Shown one piece after another: positions 25,863 to 34,913 of a stretch of 64,000 bases of DNA. This DNA is from DATAAP01 sp041690495 (GTDB lineage: Bacteria; Pseudomonadota; Alphaproteobacteria; CACIAM-22H2): assembly GCA_041690495.1 (NCBI GenBank), contig JAWLHE010000010.1, positions 1-64,000 on the forward strand, written 5' to 3'. The notes under the pieces are model-generated. The model saw nothing but the letters and a program-made list of their open reading frames with translations. It was not told where the DNA came from and ran no database searches. How positions within the stretch are numbered: position 1 is the stretch's first letter; every line of letters begins with the position of its first letter. The translations under genes and the position numbers were made by a program.

Positions 25863-26315
25863 TCAGCCGCCGCCGCCCGAGCTGCTCCCGCCGCCGCTTG
25901 CGCCGCCGCCCGTCACGCCGCCGGATGTGCCGTCGCCTGACTCCGTACTCAGGCCCGCTCCGCGCGGGGATCCGGGCTGAGCCGAGCCGATCCTGGCCTC
26001 GCGCAGGCCGGCGCGAGCCTGACCGAGGCTTTGTGCACAGCTCTTGCCGTCGCCGCGCTCGCCGGCCGTGCGCGCTTGGCGGAGAAGGTCGGTGATCTGC
26101 TTGTGCTGCTCAGGCCCGAGCGAGGCGCCTTTGCGTGCACTGGGCTCCTGCGCGATCGTGCTCCCGTTTTCGTTTGCCCCCGCGAGCGAGAACGATTCGG
26201 ACAGTCGATCGACTGCGTCGACGCATGCGCTTGCGTCTTGCGCGGCAGCGGGACGGGCCGCGCATATCAGCGCGAGAGCAAGCATTGGCAGTGACATCGC
26301 AGCGCTACGGTACAT
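25863..26315 (-). CDS. Small secreted protein with glycine-rich tail, unknown function
   Basis: Encodes 150 residues from ATG 26315 (MYRSAAMSLPMLALALICAA), with a Sec signal peptide cleaving near AAAQ-DA. The middle (EQHKQITDLLRQARTAGERG, then SCAQSLGQARAGLREARIG) is helical with two cysteines (C31 region and SCAQ). The tail from about residue 125 is GGVTGGGASGGGSSSGGGG. I do not recognise a family. Composition and codon use look like the neighbours. Upstream 71 nt away is the CHRD-type gene on the same strand. Confidence 0.62.
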   Translation of the reverse strand: MYRSAAMSLPMLALALICAARPAAAQDASACVDAVDRLSESFSLAGANENGSTIAQEPSARKGASLGPEQHKQITDLLRQARTAGERGDGKSCAQSLGQARAGLREARIGSAQPGSPRGAGLSTESGDGTSGGVTGGGASGGGSSSGGGG

Positions 26316-26386
26316 GAAGGCCTCCGTCGAAGGTGCGACCCGGTCCCGGCGCCCTGCGCGGCCGAGGTCGGTCCGTACGGCGCCGG

Positions 26387-27052
26387 TCATCCGCTCAGGA
26401 AATCGACGGCATCCGCGCTCAGCCCCGCAAGCTGGTCGAACCCGATCAGTCCGATTTCCTCGGGCAACGCGCGCAGAATGCCGTTTGCGACCGGCAGCGG
26501 TGCCACATATCCGCCTTCGCCATTGACCTCGCCGGGCGTGTCGGCCCCTGCGCCCTCGGGCACATCGAGGCCGTGCAGCTGGACCTCGCGGCCCTCGAGC
26601 CGGTCAAACAGCTGTTGAAAGATCGCTGCTTCCTCCGGATCGTCCTGATCGAGGCGGTAGGTCTGGCGGAAGCTCAGCCGCCCCTCCGCATCCGGCGTCG
26701 GGAAATCCTCCGAGACCGCAGCATCGGTCACGTCGCCGGATGCGGTAAGGGACAGGATGACCGGACCGGTCGCGGTCGGGCCGCTCTCGTTGCCCTCGAC
26801 GAAACCGTCGACATCGGCGTCGAGGGCAATGGTCGGCAATGTCGATGGCCGGTCATCGTCGAAGCCGTGAATGTGCTGGGCGTGGATCTGATCCGGCGTG
26901 AGGCCGATAGCCTGGATGTCCACTGTAACGGTGCTGTCCTCGAGCCGCACCAGCGCGGCACCGAGGACGCCGGAATCGTTGGCGGGCGTTAGCAACGCAA
27001 CCAGGGTTTTTTCGTCGTCCGCCCCGGTCAAGTCAGAATTCAGATTGGCCAC
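26387..27052 (-). CDS. CHRD-domain-like protein
   Basis: Encodes 221 residues, acidic. The CHRD-like core has GVLGAALVRLEDSTVTVDIQ, IGLTPDQIHAQHIHG (the LTP-x-HxHG hallmark), TGPVILSLTASGDVT and a later repeat EVQLHGLDVPEGAG. No signal peptide is predicted from MANLNSDLTGADDEK, unlike most bacterial CHRD proteins, which are exported; export by another route is possible. Function unknown. It precedes the small glycine-tailed gene (25863-26315) with 71 nt between, possibly the same transcript. Confidence 0.66.
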   Translation of the reverse strand: MANLNSDLTGADDEKTLVALLTPANDSGVLGAALVRLEDSTVTVDIQAIGLTPDQIHAQHIHGFDDDRPSTLPTIALDADVDGFVEGNESGPTATGPVILSLTASGDVTDAAVSEDFPTPDAEGRLSFRQTYRLDQDDPEEAAIFQQLFDRLEGREVQLHGLDVPEGAGADTPGEVNGEGGYVAPLPVANGILRALPEEIGLIGFDQLAGLSADAVDFLSG

Positions 27053-27237
27053 GGTGTTCTCCCGAGGGGTTCATTTGAATGGGCAACTCATGTCGGAAGC
27101 ACCCGTTCCGACGGCCCGGCTGCGGCAACAGCGCCGTGCGCGGATTCGGGGCAGTCCCGGTTCATGATTGCGCACCGACCCGGACCGGAAATCGGGACAG
27201 GACGCAAGCCAACGCAGAGGCTGTATGAGTTTCCTGC

Positions 27238-28803
27238 CTAATCCGGCGCCGAGCTGAGCGGATCCTTCTCGTGCAGAAGCTGATCCAGCACGCTGCCGCC
27301 GGACGGCGGCGCCGGAGGCGCTCCCTCGGTGTCGGTCGGATCGCGGTCGAGCGCGCCGTCATCCGGCACGGCCGGCGCCGTCGGCGCATTGTCCCGGGCA
27401 ACCGGCGGGGGACCGCCGAAGATCACCTCCGGCAGCCACGTTGCCGTGCCGGGCGCGGCCCAGACCAGCCCCATGGCGACCACCTGCAGCGCCACGAACG
27501 GGACGATGCCGCGGTAGATGTGTCCGGTCGTGACCCCGGGAGGCGCAACGCCGCGCAGATAGAACAGCGCGAAGCCGACGGGCGGAGTCAGGAAGCTCGT
27601 CTGCAGGTTCATCCCGATCATCACGCCCAGCCAGATCGGATCGACATCGAGGGCCAGGATCGTCGGTGCGGTTATGGGCACGACGATCAGGATGATCTCG
27701 AATGTATCGAGAAAGAAACCGAGGATGAACATCAGCAGCATGACCGCCAGCACCGCGCCGAAAGCGCCGCCCGGCATGCGTCCCAGCACGTCGTCCACCA
27801 GCGCCTCGCCGCCAAGTCCGCGGAAGACCAGCGAGAACACCGAGGCTCCCAGCACGATCACGAACACGAGCGAGGTGATGATCGTCGTGGACCGCATCAC
27901 CTCCGTCAGGGTCGGCAGGGTGAGCTTACGTTTCAAGGCGGCCAGCAGCGAGGCGCCGAGCGCGCCGATCGACGCCGACTCGGTCGGCGTGGCGATGCCG
28001 CCCAGGATCGAGCCGAGAACCGCGACAATGAGCAGGAGCGGCGGCACCAGCGCCGACATGACCCGGAACGGCAGCGTGCGCCGCTCCTCTGCCGTCATCA
28101 GCAGGGGCGGACAGCTCTTCGGATTGATGACGGCCTGCACGACCACATAGGCCATGTAGAGGCCGACCAGCATGAATCCCGGGATCATCGCGCCGGCGAA
28201 GAGGTCGCCGACCGAGACGGGGGATGGCGAGAAATTGCCCTTCGCGAGCTGCGCCATGGTATTGGCGGAGGCGAGGATGTCGCCGAGAAAGATCAGCACG
28301 ATCGACGGCGGAATGATCTGCCCGAGCGTGCCGGACGCACAGATGATGCCCGACGCAAGCTTCGGATCGTAGCCTGCACGCAGCATCGCCGGCAGGCTCA
28401 GAAGCCCCATCGTCACCACCGTCGCACCGACGATGCCGGTGGATGCCGCGAGCAGGGCCCCGACCAGGACGACGGAGATGCCGAGTCCGCCGCGCAGCCG
28501 CCCGAAGAGCTGGCCCATCGTCTCGAGCAGCTCCGCTGCGATGTTCGAGCGCTCGAGCATCACCCCCATGAAGACGAAGAGCGGAACGGCGACCAGCACC
28601 TCGTTCGTCATCACGCCGAAATAGCGCGAGGCCAGCCCGCCGAAGAGCGTCCAGTCGAAGATGCCGAGGACGTTTCCAAGCAGCGCGAAGAGAAGCGATA
28701 CGCCGGCGAGCGTGAAGGCGACCGGATAGCCGATCAGCACGCCGCCGATGGTCGAAACGAAGAGAAGGATCGCGAGCAGCTCGCCGAGCGCGACCCTCGT
28801 CAT
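27238..28803 (-). CDS. dctM: TRAP transporter large permease DctM
   Basis: Encodes 521 residues from ATG 28803, overlapping dctQ by 4 nt (ATGA). DctM is the large membrane subunit that couples sodium to substrate uptake. About 12 membrane segments are seen, with family blocks YPVAFTLAGVSLLFALLGN, FVFMGVMLERSNIAAELLET, GIVGATVVTMGLLSLPAML, GTLGQIIPPSIVLIFLGDIL and TPPVGFALFYLRGVAPP. The permease proper ends near residue 455; the last 65 residues are a Pro/Asp/Ala-rich cytoplasmic tail (VARDNAPTAPAVPDDGALDR), unusual for DctM. Works with DctQ and probably the DctP at 24609. Confidence 0.94.
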   Translation of the reverse strand: MTRVALGELLAILLFVSTIGGVLIGYPVAFTLAGVSLLFALLGNVLGIFDWTLFGGLASRYFGVMTNEVLVAVPLFVFMGVMLERSNIAAELLETMGQLFGRLRGGLGISVVLVGALLAASTGIVGATVVTMGLLSLPAMLRAGYDPKLASGIICASGTLGQIIPPSIVLIFLGDILASANTMAQLAKGNFSPSPVSVGDLFAGAMIPGFMLVGLYMAYVVVQAVINPKSCPPLLMTAEERRTLPFRVMSALVPPLLLIVAVLGSILGGIATPTESASIGALGASLLAALKRKLTLPTLTEVMRSTTIITSLVFVIVLGASVFSLVFRGLGGEALVDDVLGRMPGGAFGAVLAVMLLMFILGFFLDTFEIILIVVPITAPTILALDVDPIWLGVMIGMNLQTSFLTPPVGFALFYLRGVAPPGVTTGHIYRGIVPFVALQVVAMGLVWAAPGTATWLPEVIFGGPPPVARDNAPTAPAVPDDGALDRDPTDTEGAPPAPPSGGSVLDQLLHEKDPLSSAPD

Positions 28804-29342
28804 CGATCGGCCCTGCCGTGAGCGGACTCGCGTTCGCCGCGCCCGGCAAGAACCAGAATGCTGCGCGCGACTATGGCCAGTCCCTGAAGGCCGAGCAGCG
28901 CGCAGAAGACGAGCAGCAGGGTTTTCAGCAGGTAGAGCGCCGGCATGCCCTCGGTCTGGGACGAGGCCTCGGCGAGCGCCCACGACGCCCTGACATAGGG
29001 CCAGGCGGTCCAGGCGATGAGGATGAGCCAGGGCAGGAGAAAGACAAGCGTTCCGAACAGATCGACCCAGGCGCGCGTCCTCGCGCTGGCGCCGGCGTAG
29101 AAGATGTCGACCCGCACGTGGCCCTGGTGGCGCAGCGTGTAGCCCGCGCCGAGCAGGAACACGCCCGCGTACGTCCACACGTACAGCTCCTGCATCCAGA
29201 TGAAGCCGATGCTGAAGGCATAGCGGAGGATCACGACTGCCGCGCACACGACCACCGTCGCGAGCGTAAGCCAGGCGACCAGCCGGCCCACCTGCTCGTT
29301 GAGCCAGTCGACGCCCCGCGCGAACCCGGCGAATCCCCTCAC
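28800..29342 (-). CDS. dctQ: TRAP transporter small permease DctQ
   Basis: Encodes 180 residues with four membrane segments (VAWLTLATVVVCAAVVILRY, LYVWTYAGVFLLGAGYTLR, LFGTLVFLLPWLILIAWTAW, LYLLKTLLLVFCALLGLQGL). The DctQ signature is IWMQELYVWTY, followed by HQGHVRVDIFY. It overlaps dctM by 4 nt, so the two are translated together. The C-terminus is charged (GRGERESAHGRADR). Starts 113 nt from the moeB stop. Confidence 0.92.
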   Translation of the reverse strand: MRGFAGFARGVDWLNEQVGRLVAWLTLATVVVCAAVVILRYAFSIGFIWMQELYVWTYAGVFLLGAGYTLRHQGHVRVDIFYAGASARTRAWVDLFGTLVFLLPWLILIAWTAWPYVRASWALAEASSQTEGMPALYLLKTLLLVFCALLGLQGLAIVARSILVLAGRGERESAHGRADR

Positions 29343-29455
29343 GCGTCCCTCCCGAAATTGTCGTCCCCGATCGCCGCCGGGGTTGCGGGAAGGCTATAAG
29401 CAACGCGGCGGAAACGCCAGCGCTTCGCGCCGTCGGATCGGCCCGGGCACCGGCC

Positions 29456-30256
29456 TTACGTCGGCCCGGCCCCGTGCACCGACAGGTTCCGGATCGTCGC
29501 GTGCTCCCCGCACAGCGCGCAGTCGGGGTTGCGCTTCACCTTGATGCGGCGGAACTGGGCGTCGAGCGCGTCGTAGATCAGCAGCGTGCCCGACAGGCTC
29601 TCGCCGAGGCCGAGCAGCTCCTTGATCGTCTCGGCGGCCTGCAGCGTGCCCATCACGCCGGCGACGGCGCCCAGAATGCCCGCTTCCTCGCAACGCGTAA
29701 CGAGATCGGCGGGCGGCCGGTCGGGGAACACGCAGCGATAGCACGGGCCCTTGCCGTCATAGGCCTTGAAGGTCGAGATCTGCCCCTCGAAGCGCAGCAG
29801 CGAGGCGGCGACCAGCGGCTTTTTCGCGAAATAGCACGCATCGTTGAGCAGGTAGCGGGTGGCGAAATTGTCGCTGCCGTCGACGACGAGATCGTATTGC
29901 GAGACGAGCTCCAGCGCGTTCGACGCATCGATCCGCATCTTGTAGGGAACCACCCGCACGTCGGGATTGATTCCGGCCAGCGCATCGATGGCACTCTCGA
30001 CCTTGTTCTCGCCGACGCGGTCGGTGGTGTGGACGATCTGGCGCTGCAGGTTGGTGAGGTCGACCTTGTCGTCGTCGGCGATGCCGAGCATGCCGACCCC
30101 CGCGGCGGCGAGATACATCAGCGCCGGCGAGCCGAGCCCGCCCGCCCCGATCACCAGCACGTGCGAGGCGAGGAGCTTCTCCTGCCCCTCCTCGCCGACC
30201 TCGTCGAGGATCAGGTGCCGGGCGTAGCGGTGGAACTGGGCGTCGGAAAGGTTCAT
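29456..30256 (-). CDS. moeB: MoeB/ThiF-type E1-like adenylyltransferase
   Basis: Encodes 266 residues. The enzyme adenylates the C-terminal glycine of MoaD/ThiS-type carriers. Visible: YARHLILDEVGEEGQEKLL, the ATP loop VIGAGGLGSPALMYLAAAGV, DDDKVDLTNLQRQIVHTTDR, and DLVVDGSDNFATRYLLNDAC. Two CxxC pairs bind zinc, PCYRCVFPDRPP and NPDCALCGEHATI. MoeB of molybdopterin synthesis is the usual name, but no other moa or moe gene is in the window; it could equally serve ThiS or the orphan carrier at 20925-21194. It is isolated from cysK by a 400-nt repeat-rich gap. Confidence 0.9.
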   Translation of the reverse strand: MNLSDAQFHRYARHLILDEVGEEGQEKLLASHVLVIGAGGLGSPALMYLAAAGVGMLGIADDDKVDLTNLQRQIVHTTDRVGENKVESAIDALAGINPDVRVVPYKMRIDASNALELVSQYDLVVDGSDNFATRYLLNDACYFAKKPLVAASLLRFEGQISTFKAYDGKGPCYRCVFPDRPPADLVTRCEEAGILGAVAGVMGTLQAAETIKELLGLGESLSGTLLIYDALDAQFRRIKVKRNPDCALCGEHATIRNLSVHGAGPT

Positions 30257-30304
30257 GGCCGTGGCGCTCGTGACAGAGAAACCGTATTGACCGCACCCGC
30301 CATT

Positions 30305-30545
30305 CTGCTCGAATCCCTCCGGACAATCACGCCCGCCGAGTCACCGGACCGGCGGGCGTTTGCTTTGGAGCCTACCCATCCTCCAGGACTGTCATGCCTC
30401 GACTTGATCCGGGCATCCAGGCTGGGCCCTCGGGTCAGGCCCGAGGGAGACAGGGACGGAAAGGCAAACTGCAAACTCGCATGAAGCAGTGAAGCGCTCC
30501 GATTCATGGTGCCGAATCAATGGTATGCACATTTCGAGCTGCTTC
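30305..30545 (+). repeat. Dispersed structured element, copy B (copy A at 7791-7952)
   Basis: Carries the same ordered blocks as copy A: CTCGAATCC..CGGAC, hairpin ACGCCCGCC..GGCGGGCGTTTGC, then GCAAACTGCA, ATGAAGCAGTGAAGCGCTC and AATCAATGG to GCTGCTTC. Here the outer stem is GAAGCAG (30483-30489) / CTGCTTC (30539-30545) and the inner one GATTC (30501-30505) / GAATC (30514-30518). About 80 nt with two palindromic units (30394-30447) is inserted between the first and second halves compared with copy A. The whole 30257-30656 gap holds no gene. Confidence 0.5.
30394..30447. repeat. Two palindromic units inserted within the dispersed element
   Basis: Unit one spans ATGCCTCG-ACTTGAT-CCGGGCAT (30394-30416), an imperfect stem. 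Unit two is CCCTCGGG (30427-30434), loop TCAGG, CCCGAGGG (30440-30447), a perfect stem with the same loop as the units at 19658 and 19750. They are absent from copy A of the surrounding element, so they arrived later than the element itself. Confidence 0.55.
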
Positions 30546-30591
30546 ACGGATGAGCGATCTGAAGCAGCAGGCCCGCGAACGGCGCTTCCTG

Positions 30592-30655
30592 CTGAAACGG
30601 TGAAACACCCTGAAACAGGTGAAACAGCCGAAGCACCCGGAACAGCCGAAACGCC
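30592..30655. repeat. Degenerate short tandem repeat after the cysK stop
   Basis: GAAAC-like words recur at about 8-10 nt spacing: 30594, 30602, 30612, 30621, then altered copies near 30630, 30640 and 30648, ending at the cysK stop codon. A typical unit is GAAACAGGT. It is non-coding and possibly arose by slippage; no function is evident. Confidence 0.5.
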
Positions 30656-30656
30656 C

Positions 30657-31655
<999 letters not shown>

Positions 31656-31678
31656 CGTACTTCCTCGAAGCTTTGGAC

Positions 31679-32134
31679 TCAGATCGTGAAGTCATGGACT
31701 TCGGTGACATCGGGCGCAAGCTGGGCACTCTCGGCGCGCTTGCACAGATCCTCGATCGTGGTCCTGTCCAGGCGGACCATGATCTCGGCCTGCAGCTCCA
31801 GCCAGAGCGGCCGCACCACGCGGTTCCCGAGCGGCGAGGCCGGCGCCTCGGTCACCGGGTCGGGCAAAGTCTCGATCTGGCTCACGACGCGTCCGATGTC
31901 GCCGACGGAGATGCGCCGCCGTTCGCGCGCCAGGCGGTAGCCGCCCTTGGGCCCGCGCTGGCCGGCGAGGATGCCGTTGCGCACCAGCGCCTGCAGCACC
32001 TGCTCGAGATAGCGGCGCGGAATGCCCTGGCGGCGCGTGATCTCGGCGGCCTGCACCGGTCTGCCGCCGGCGTTGTAGGCGATGTCGAGCACCGCCTCGA
32101 TCGCGAACAGCAGCTTCTTCGAGAGCCGGATCAT
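31679..32134 (-). CDS. Rrf2-family transcriptional regulator
   Basis: Encodes 151 residues from ATG 32134, whose start overlaps the dut stop (ATGA). Winged-helix Rrf2 features: LSKKLLFAIEAVLDIAYNAG, QAAEITRRQGIPRRYLEQVL, NGILAGQRGPKGGYRLARER. IscR-type proteins carry three cysteines for an Fe-S cluster; only one Cys is present here (DLCKRAES), so this is closer to the CymR/cysteine-responsive type than to IscR. Upstream of cysK, the likely target. Not enough is visible to name the effector. Confidence 0.9.
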   Translation of the reverse strand: MIRLSKKLLFAIEAVLDIAYNAGGRPVQAAEITRRQGIPRRYLEQVLQALVRNGILAGQRGPKGGYRLARERRRISVGDIGRVVSQIETLPDPVTEAPASPLGNRVVRPLWLELQAEIMVRLDRTTIEDLCKRAESAQLAPDVTEVHDFTI

Positions 32135-32598
32135 GCCGGAACGCCGCCGGTCGAGCCGAAGCCGCCGGCCCCGCGCGCGCTTTCGGAGAGCGCATCGTCC
32201 TCGCGCCAGGCGACGCGCGCGACCGGGGCGACGACGAGCTGCGCGATCCGCGCGCCGCGCGTGACCGTGAAGGCCGCGTCGCCGTGATTGATCAGGATGA
32301 CGCCGATCTCGCCGCGATAATCGGCGTCGATGGTACCGGGGCTGTTGAGCACCGTGACGCCGTGCCTGAGTGCCAGGCCCGAGCGCGGCCGCACCTGCGC
32401 TTCGTAGCCCGGCGGCAGCGCGATCGCGAAGCCGGTGGGAATCAGCGCGCGCCCGCCCGGAGCGATCTCGACGGCCGCGTCCACCGCGGCGGCAAGATCG
32501 AGACCGGCGCTTGCCTCGGTGGCATAGGCGGGCAGGCCGAGATCCCCGGCATGGGGCAGCCGGCGAATCGCAACCGTCGTCGCACGCATGTCGGTCAT
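32131..32598 (-). CDS. dut: Deoxyuridine 5-prime-triphosphate nucleotidohydrolase
   Basis: Encodes 155 residues from ATG 32598 (MTDMRAT). dUTPase cleaves dUTP to dUMP and diphosphate, keeping uracil out of DNA. All five motifs are seen: ASAGLDLAAA, VRPRSGLALRHG, NSPGTIDADYRGEIGVIL, RGARIAQLVVAPV, and the C-terminal arm ARGAGGFGSTG. Trimeric type, standard length. It begins 14 nt after coaBC and overlaps the Rrf2 gene start. The conserved coaBC-dut pair is typical of proteobacteria. Confidence 0.96.
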   Translation of the reverse strand: MTDMRATTVAIRRLPHAGDLGLPAYATEASAGLDLAAAVDAAVEIAPGGRALIPTGFAIALPPGYEAQVRPRSGLALRHGVTVLNSPGTIDADYRGEIGVILINHGDAAFTVTRGARIAQLVVAPVARVAWREDDALSESARGAGGFGSTGGVPA

Positions 32599-32612
32599 CG
32601 CGGATGCAGGCG

Positions 32613-33827
32613 TCAGCCGGGCGCCGACAGCGCGCCGGCCAGATGCGCGGCGATGCGGCGCGCAAGGCGCCGCGCCACCTCGAGCTTGGGCAGCTCGGGC
32701 CAGGTCTCGGCGCCGCGCTCGTCGACGACGTGGACGGTGTTGCTGTCGCCCCCGAACGTTCCGGTCCCGCTCGACACGTCGTTGGCCACGATCCAGTCGC
32801 ATCCCTTCTTCTTGCGCTTGGCGACAGCATTGGCGATCACGTCGTCGGTTTCGGCGGCGAAGCCGACAACCAGGCCGGGACGCGTCCTGCCTTTGGACAG
32901 GGTCGCAAGAATGTCGGGATTCTCGGCCAGTTTCAGGGTCGGCGGCCCACCGCGGCCCTTCTTGATCTTGCTGCTGTGCGGCTCGGCGATCTTCCAGTCG
33001 GCAACCGCCGCGGCGCACACCGCGACATCGACAGGCAGATGATCGCGGCACGCCTCCAGCATCTGCTCGGCCGTCTCGACCCGCGTCACCCGCACATTGG
33101 CCGGATCGGAAAGGCCGGTCGGCCCCGTGATCAGGAACGTATCGGCGCCGAGTGCTGCGAGGGCCGCGGCAATGGCATGGCCCTGCTTTCCCGACGAGCG
33201 GTTGCCGATGAACCGCACCGGGTCGATCGGCTCGTAGGTCGGGCCGCTGGTGACGAGGGCGCGGCGGCCCTGGAGCGGTCGCTCGCCCGCGAAGAACGCC
33301 TCGATCGCGGCGAGGATCGCCAACGGCTCGCTCATCCGGCCCATCCCGGTCTCGCCCTCGGCAAGCTCGCCCGGCTCGGGGCCGACGGTACGCACGCCGC
33401 GCGCTGCCAGCGTGTCGAGGTTGGCTCTGGTCGCCGGATGGTCCCACATCACGTGGTTCATCGCCGGCGCGAGCAGAATCGGCTTGTCGGTGGCCAGCAG
33501 CACCGTCGTCGCCAGATCGTCGGCAAGCCCCGCCGCCATGCGCGCCATGATGTCGGCGGTCGCAGGCGCCACCACGACGAGGTCGCAGTCGCGCGCCAGC
33601 CGGATGTGGCCGATCTCGCTCTCGTCGGTCAGGGACCAGAGATCGCCATACACCTTGTCGCGCGACAGGGTCGCGACCGACAGCGGCGTGACGAATTGCG
33701 CGCCGCCGCTGGTCAGCACGCAGCGCACCGCCGCTCCGCGTTCGCGCAGGCGCCGGATCAGGTCGAGGCTCTTGTAGGCCGCGATCCCGCCGGAGATGAT
33801 CAGGAGTATCCGCTTGTTGCGCAGCAT
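32613..33827 (-). CDS. coaBC: Bifunctional phosphopantothenoylcysteine decarboxylase/synthetase
   Basis: Encodes 404 residues. CoaB joins cysteine to 4-phosphopantothenate; CoaC decarboxylates the product, both steps of coenzyme A synthesis. CoaC half: LLIISGGIAAYKSLDLIRRL, the catalytic His in SEIGHIRLARDCDLVVVAPA, PAMNHVMWDHPAT, and TGMGRMSEPLAI. CoaB half: ALVTSGPTYEPIDPVRFIGN with RSSGKQGHAIA, then CAAAVADWK and KIKKGRGGPPTLKLAENPDI. It starts the coaBC-dut-rrf2-cysK run, putting a cysteine-using enzyme in one operon with cysteine synthase. Confidence 0.96.
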   Translation of the reverse strand: MLRNKRILLIISGGIAAYKSLDLIRRLRERGAAVRCVLTSGGAQFVTPLSVATLSRDKVYGDLWSLTDESEIGHIRLARDCDLVVVAPATADIMARMAAGLADDLATTVLLATDKPILLAPAMNHVMWDHPATRANLDTLAARGVRTVGPEPGELAEGETGMGRMSEPLAILAAIEAFFAGERPLQGRRALVTSGPTYEPIDPVRFIGNRSSGKQGHAIAAALAALGADTFLITGPTGLSDPANVRVTRVETAEQMLEACRDHLPVDVAVCAAAVADWKIAEPHSSKIKKGRGGPPTLKLAENPDILATLSKGRTRPGLVVGFAAETDDVIANAVAKRKKKGCDWIVANDVSSGTGTFGGDSNTVHVVDERGAETWPELPKLEVARRLARRIAAHLAGALSAPG

Positions 33828-33923
33828 CGCATGCCTGCTGGCCGTGTCCGTCGCCAGGGTTCTACATCAAAATCGTGGAGAAATCCTAACGGGCGGCGGC
33901 GGCCGGCGCAACTGCAGGTGACG

Positions 33924-34913
33924 TCAGTCCTGGTCCACGGCGAACAGCGAACCAAGGACGGGCTGCGACGGCGGCTCCCTGCGGTCCCGGTCGAGAGTCC
34001 GCCGCAGCGCTTCGACGTCCTGTGCGAATGCCGCCGTGTCCTTCACCGGGGCGAGCCGGAGCATGGGCGGCATCAGGCGGCGCAGCGCTGCCTCCTGCCC
34101 GAAGGTCTCCTGGATCTCGGATTGGTTCAGCGCCTGGAGGATGATGACCGCGGCCGCCAGGGCGGCGACGGCGGCGGCCTTGAGCTTGAGCCGCGACGGG
34201 CCGATCGCCCGCAGATGAAAGAAGCTCGCCCCGGCCAGCAATATCCAGCTCGCGACGCCCTGATGGGATGCGATGGTGTACGACGACAGGGAGTAGGCGG
34301 CGAAGGCGGCGATTTCATCGTAGAGCGAGTATGCCAACAGCCCGGCCAGGGCTATGACCAGGTGGCGCTCGAATCGCGCCTCGCCCGCGAAAATTCGCGA
34401 CAGGATCGACCAGCCGGCCGTCCACGCCAGCACGAGCAGGCTGCTGATGAACAGCGGGCTGACATAGTGCGTAAGCTTCGGCTCACCGGTCTCGCTCAGC
34501 CAGAGCCACGCAATTTCTATGGCGAGTGCCGTCGCCCCGAGTACACCCGCCAGCGTCCAGCGGTGCAGATTGCGCTTGAACGGCCGCTCCGGCGCCACCG
34601 GGTGGCCGGCCTCACGCACCCGCAGCATGGTATTGCCGATGCGGAAGACACTCTCGCCGTCGAGCCGGATGCGCCGCAGCCTCTTGCGCCCGCGGTCGGT
34701 GAACATGCCGTTGGCGCTGCCGAGATCCTCGGCGAACAGGGCGCCGTCCTCGTCGCGCGCGATGCGGACATGGGCGCGGGCCACGTGCGCATCGTCGATG
34801 ACCACGTCGTTGTCATACCCGCGACCGATGCGGATTTCGGCGCCGGTGCAGCGGTGCCGCGTCGCGACGTCGCGATGGCGCGAGAGCACCTCGACCCAGA
34901 TCACTTCTTCCAT
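33924..34913 (-). CDS. FHA-domain membrane protein
   Basis: Encodes 329 residues from ATG 34913. The N-terminal FHA domain (about 20-95) reads IRIGRGYDNDVVIDDAHVAR, AHVRIARDEDG, DLGSANGMFTDRGR. The GR and NG residues are conserved, but the phosphothreonine-binding Ser-x-x-His has Ala in place of Ser (ARAH), which may weaken phosphopeptide binding. Residues about 120-270 carry five or six hydrophobic helices (AGVLGATALAIEIAWLWL, YVSPLFISSLLVLAWTAGW, LVIALAGLLAYSLYD, GVASWILLAGASFF, AAAVAALAAAVIILQAL). A cytoplasmic FHA head with a membrane anchor fits. Overlaps the protease gene by 13 nt. Confidence 0.78.
   Translation of the reverse strand: MEEVIWVEVLSRHRDVATRHRCTGAEIRIGRGYDNDVVIDDAHVARAHVRIARDEDGALFAEDLGSANGMFTDRGRKRLRRIRLDGESVFRIGNTMLRVREAGHPVAPERPFKRNLHRWTLAGVLGATALAIEIAWLWLSETGEPKLTHYVSPLFISSLLVLAWTAGWSILSRIFAGEARFERHLVIALAGLLAYSLYDEIAAFAAYSLSSYTIASHQGVASWILLAGASFFHLRAIGPSRLKLKAAAVAALAAAVIILQALNQSEIQETFGQEAALRRLMPPMLRLAPVKDTAAFAQDVEALRRTLDRDRREPPSQPVLGSLFAVDQD

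Noticed and set aside
30290..30340. tRNA-like 3-prime end (CTCGAATCC..)
   Set aside because: The T-arm-like sequence has no matching acceptor, D or anticodon arm around it; it belongs to the dispersed element shared with 7791-7952.
30592..30655. Extension of cysK through the GAAAC repeats
   Set aside because: The cysK stop precedes them in its reading direction and no coding frame continues.
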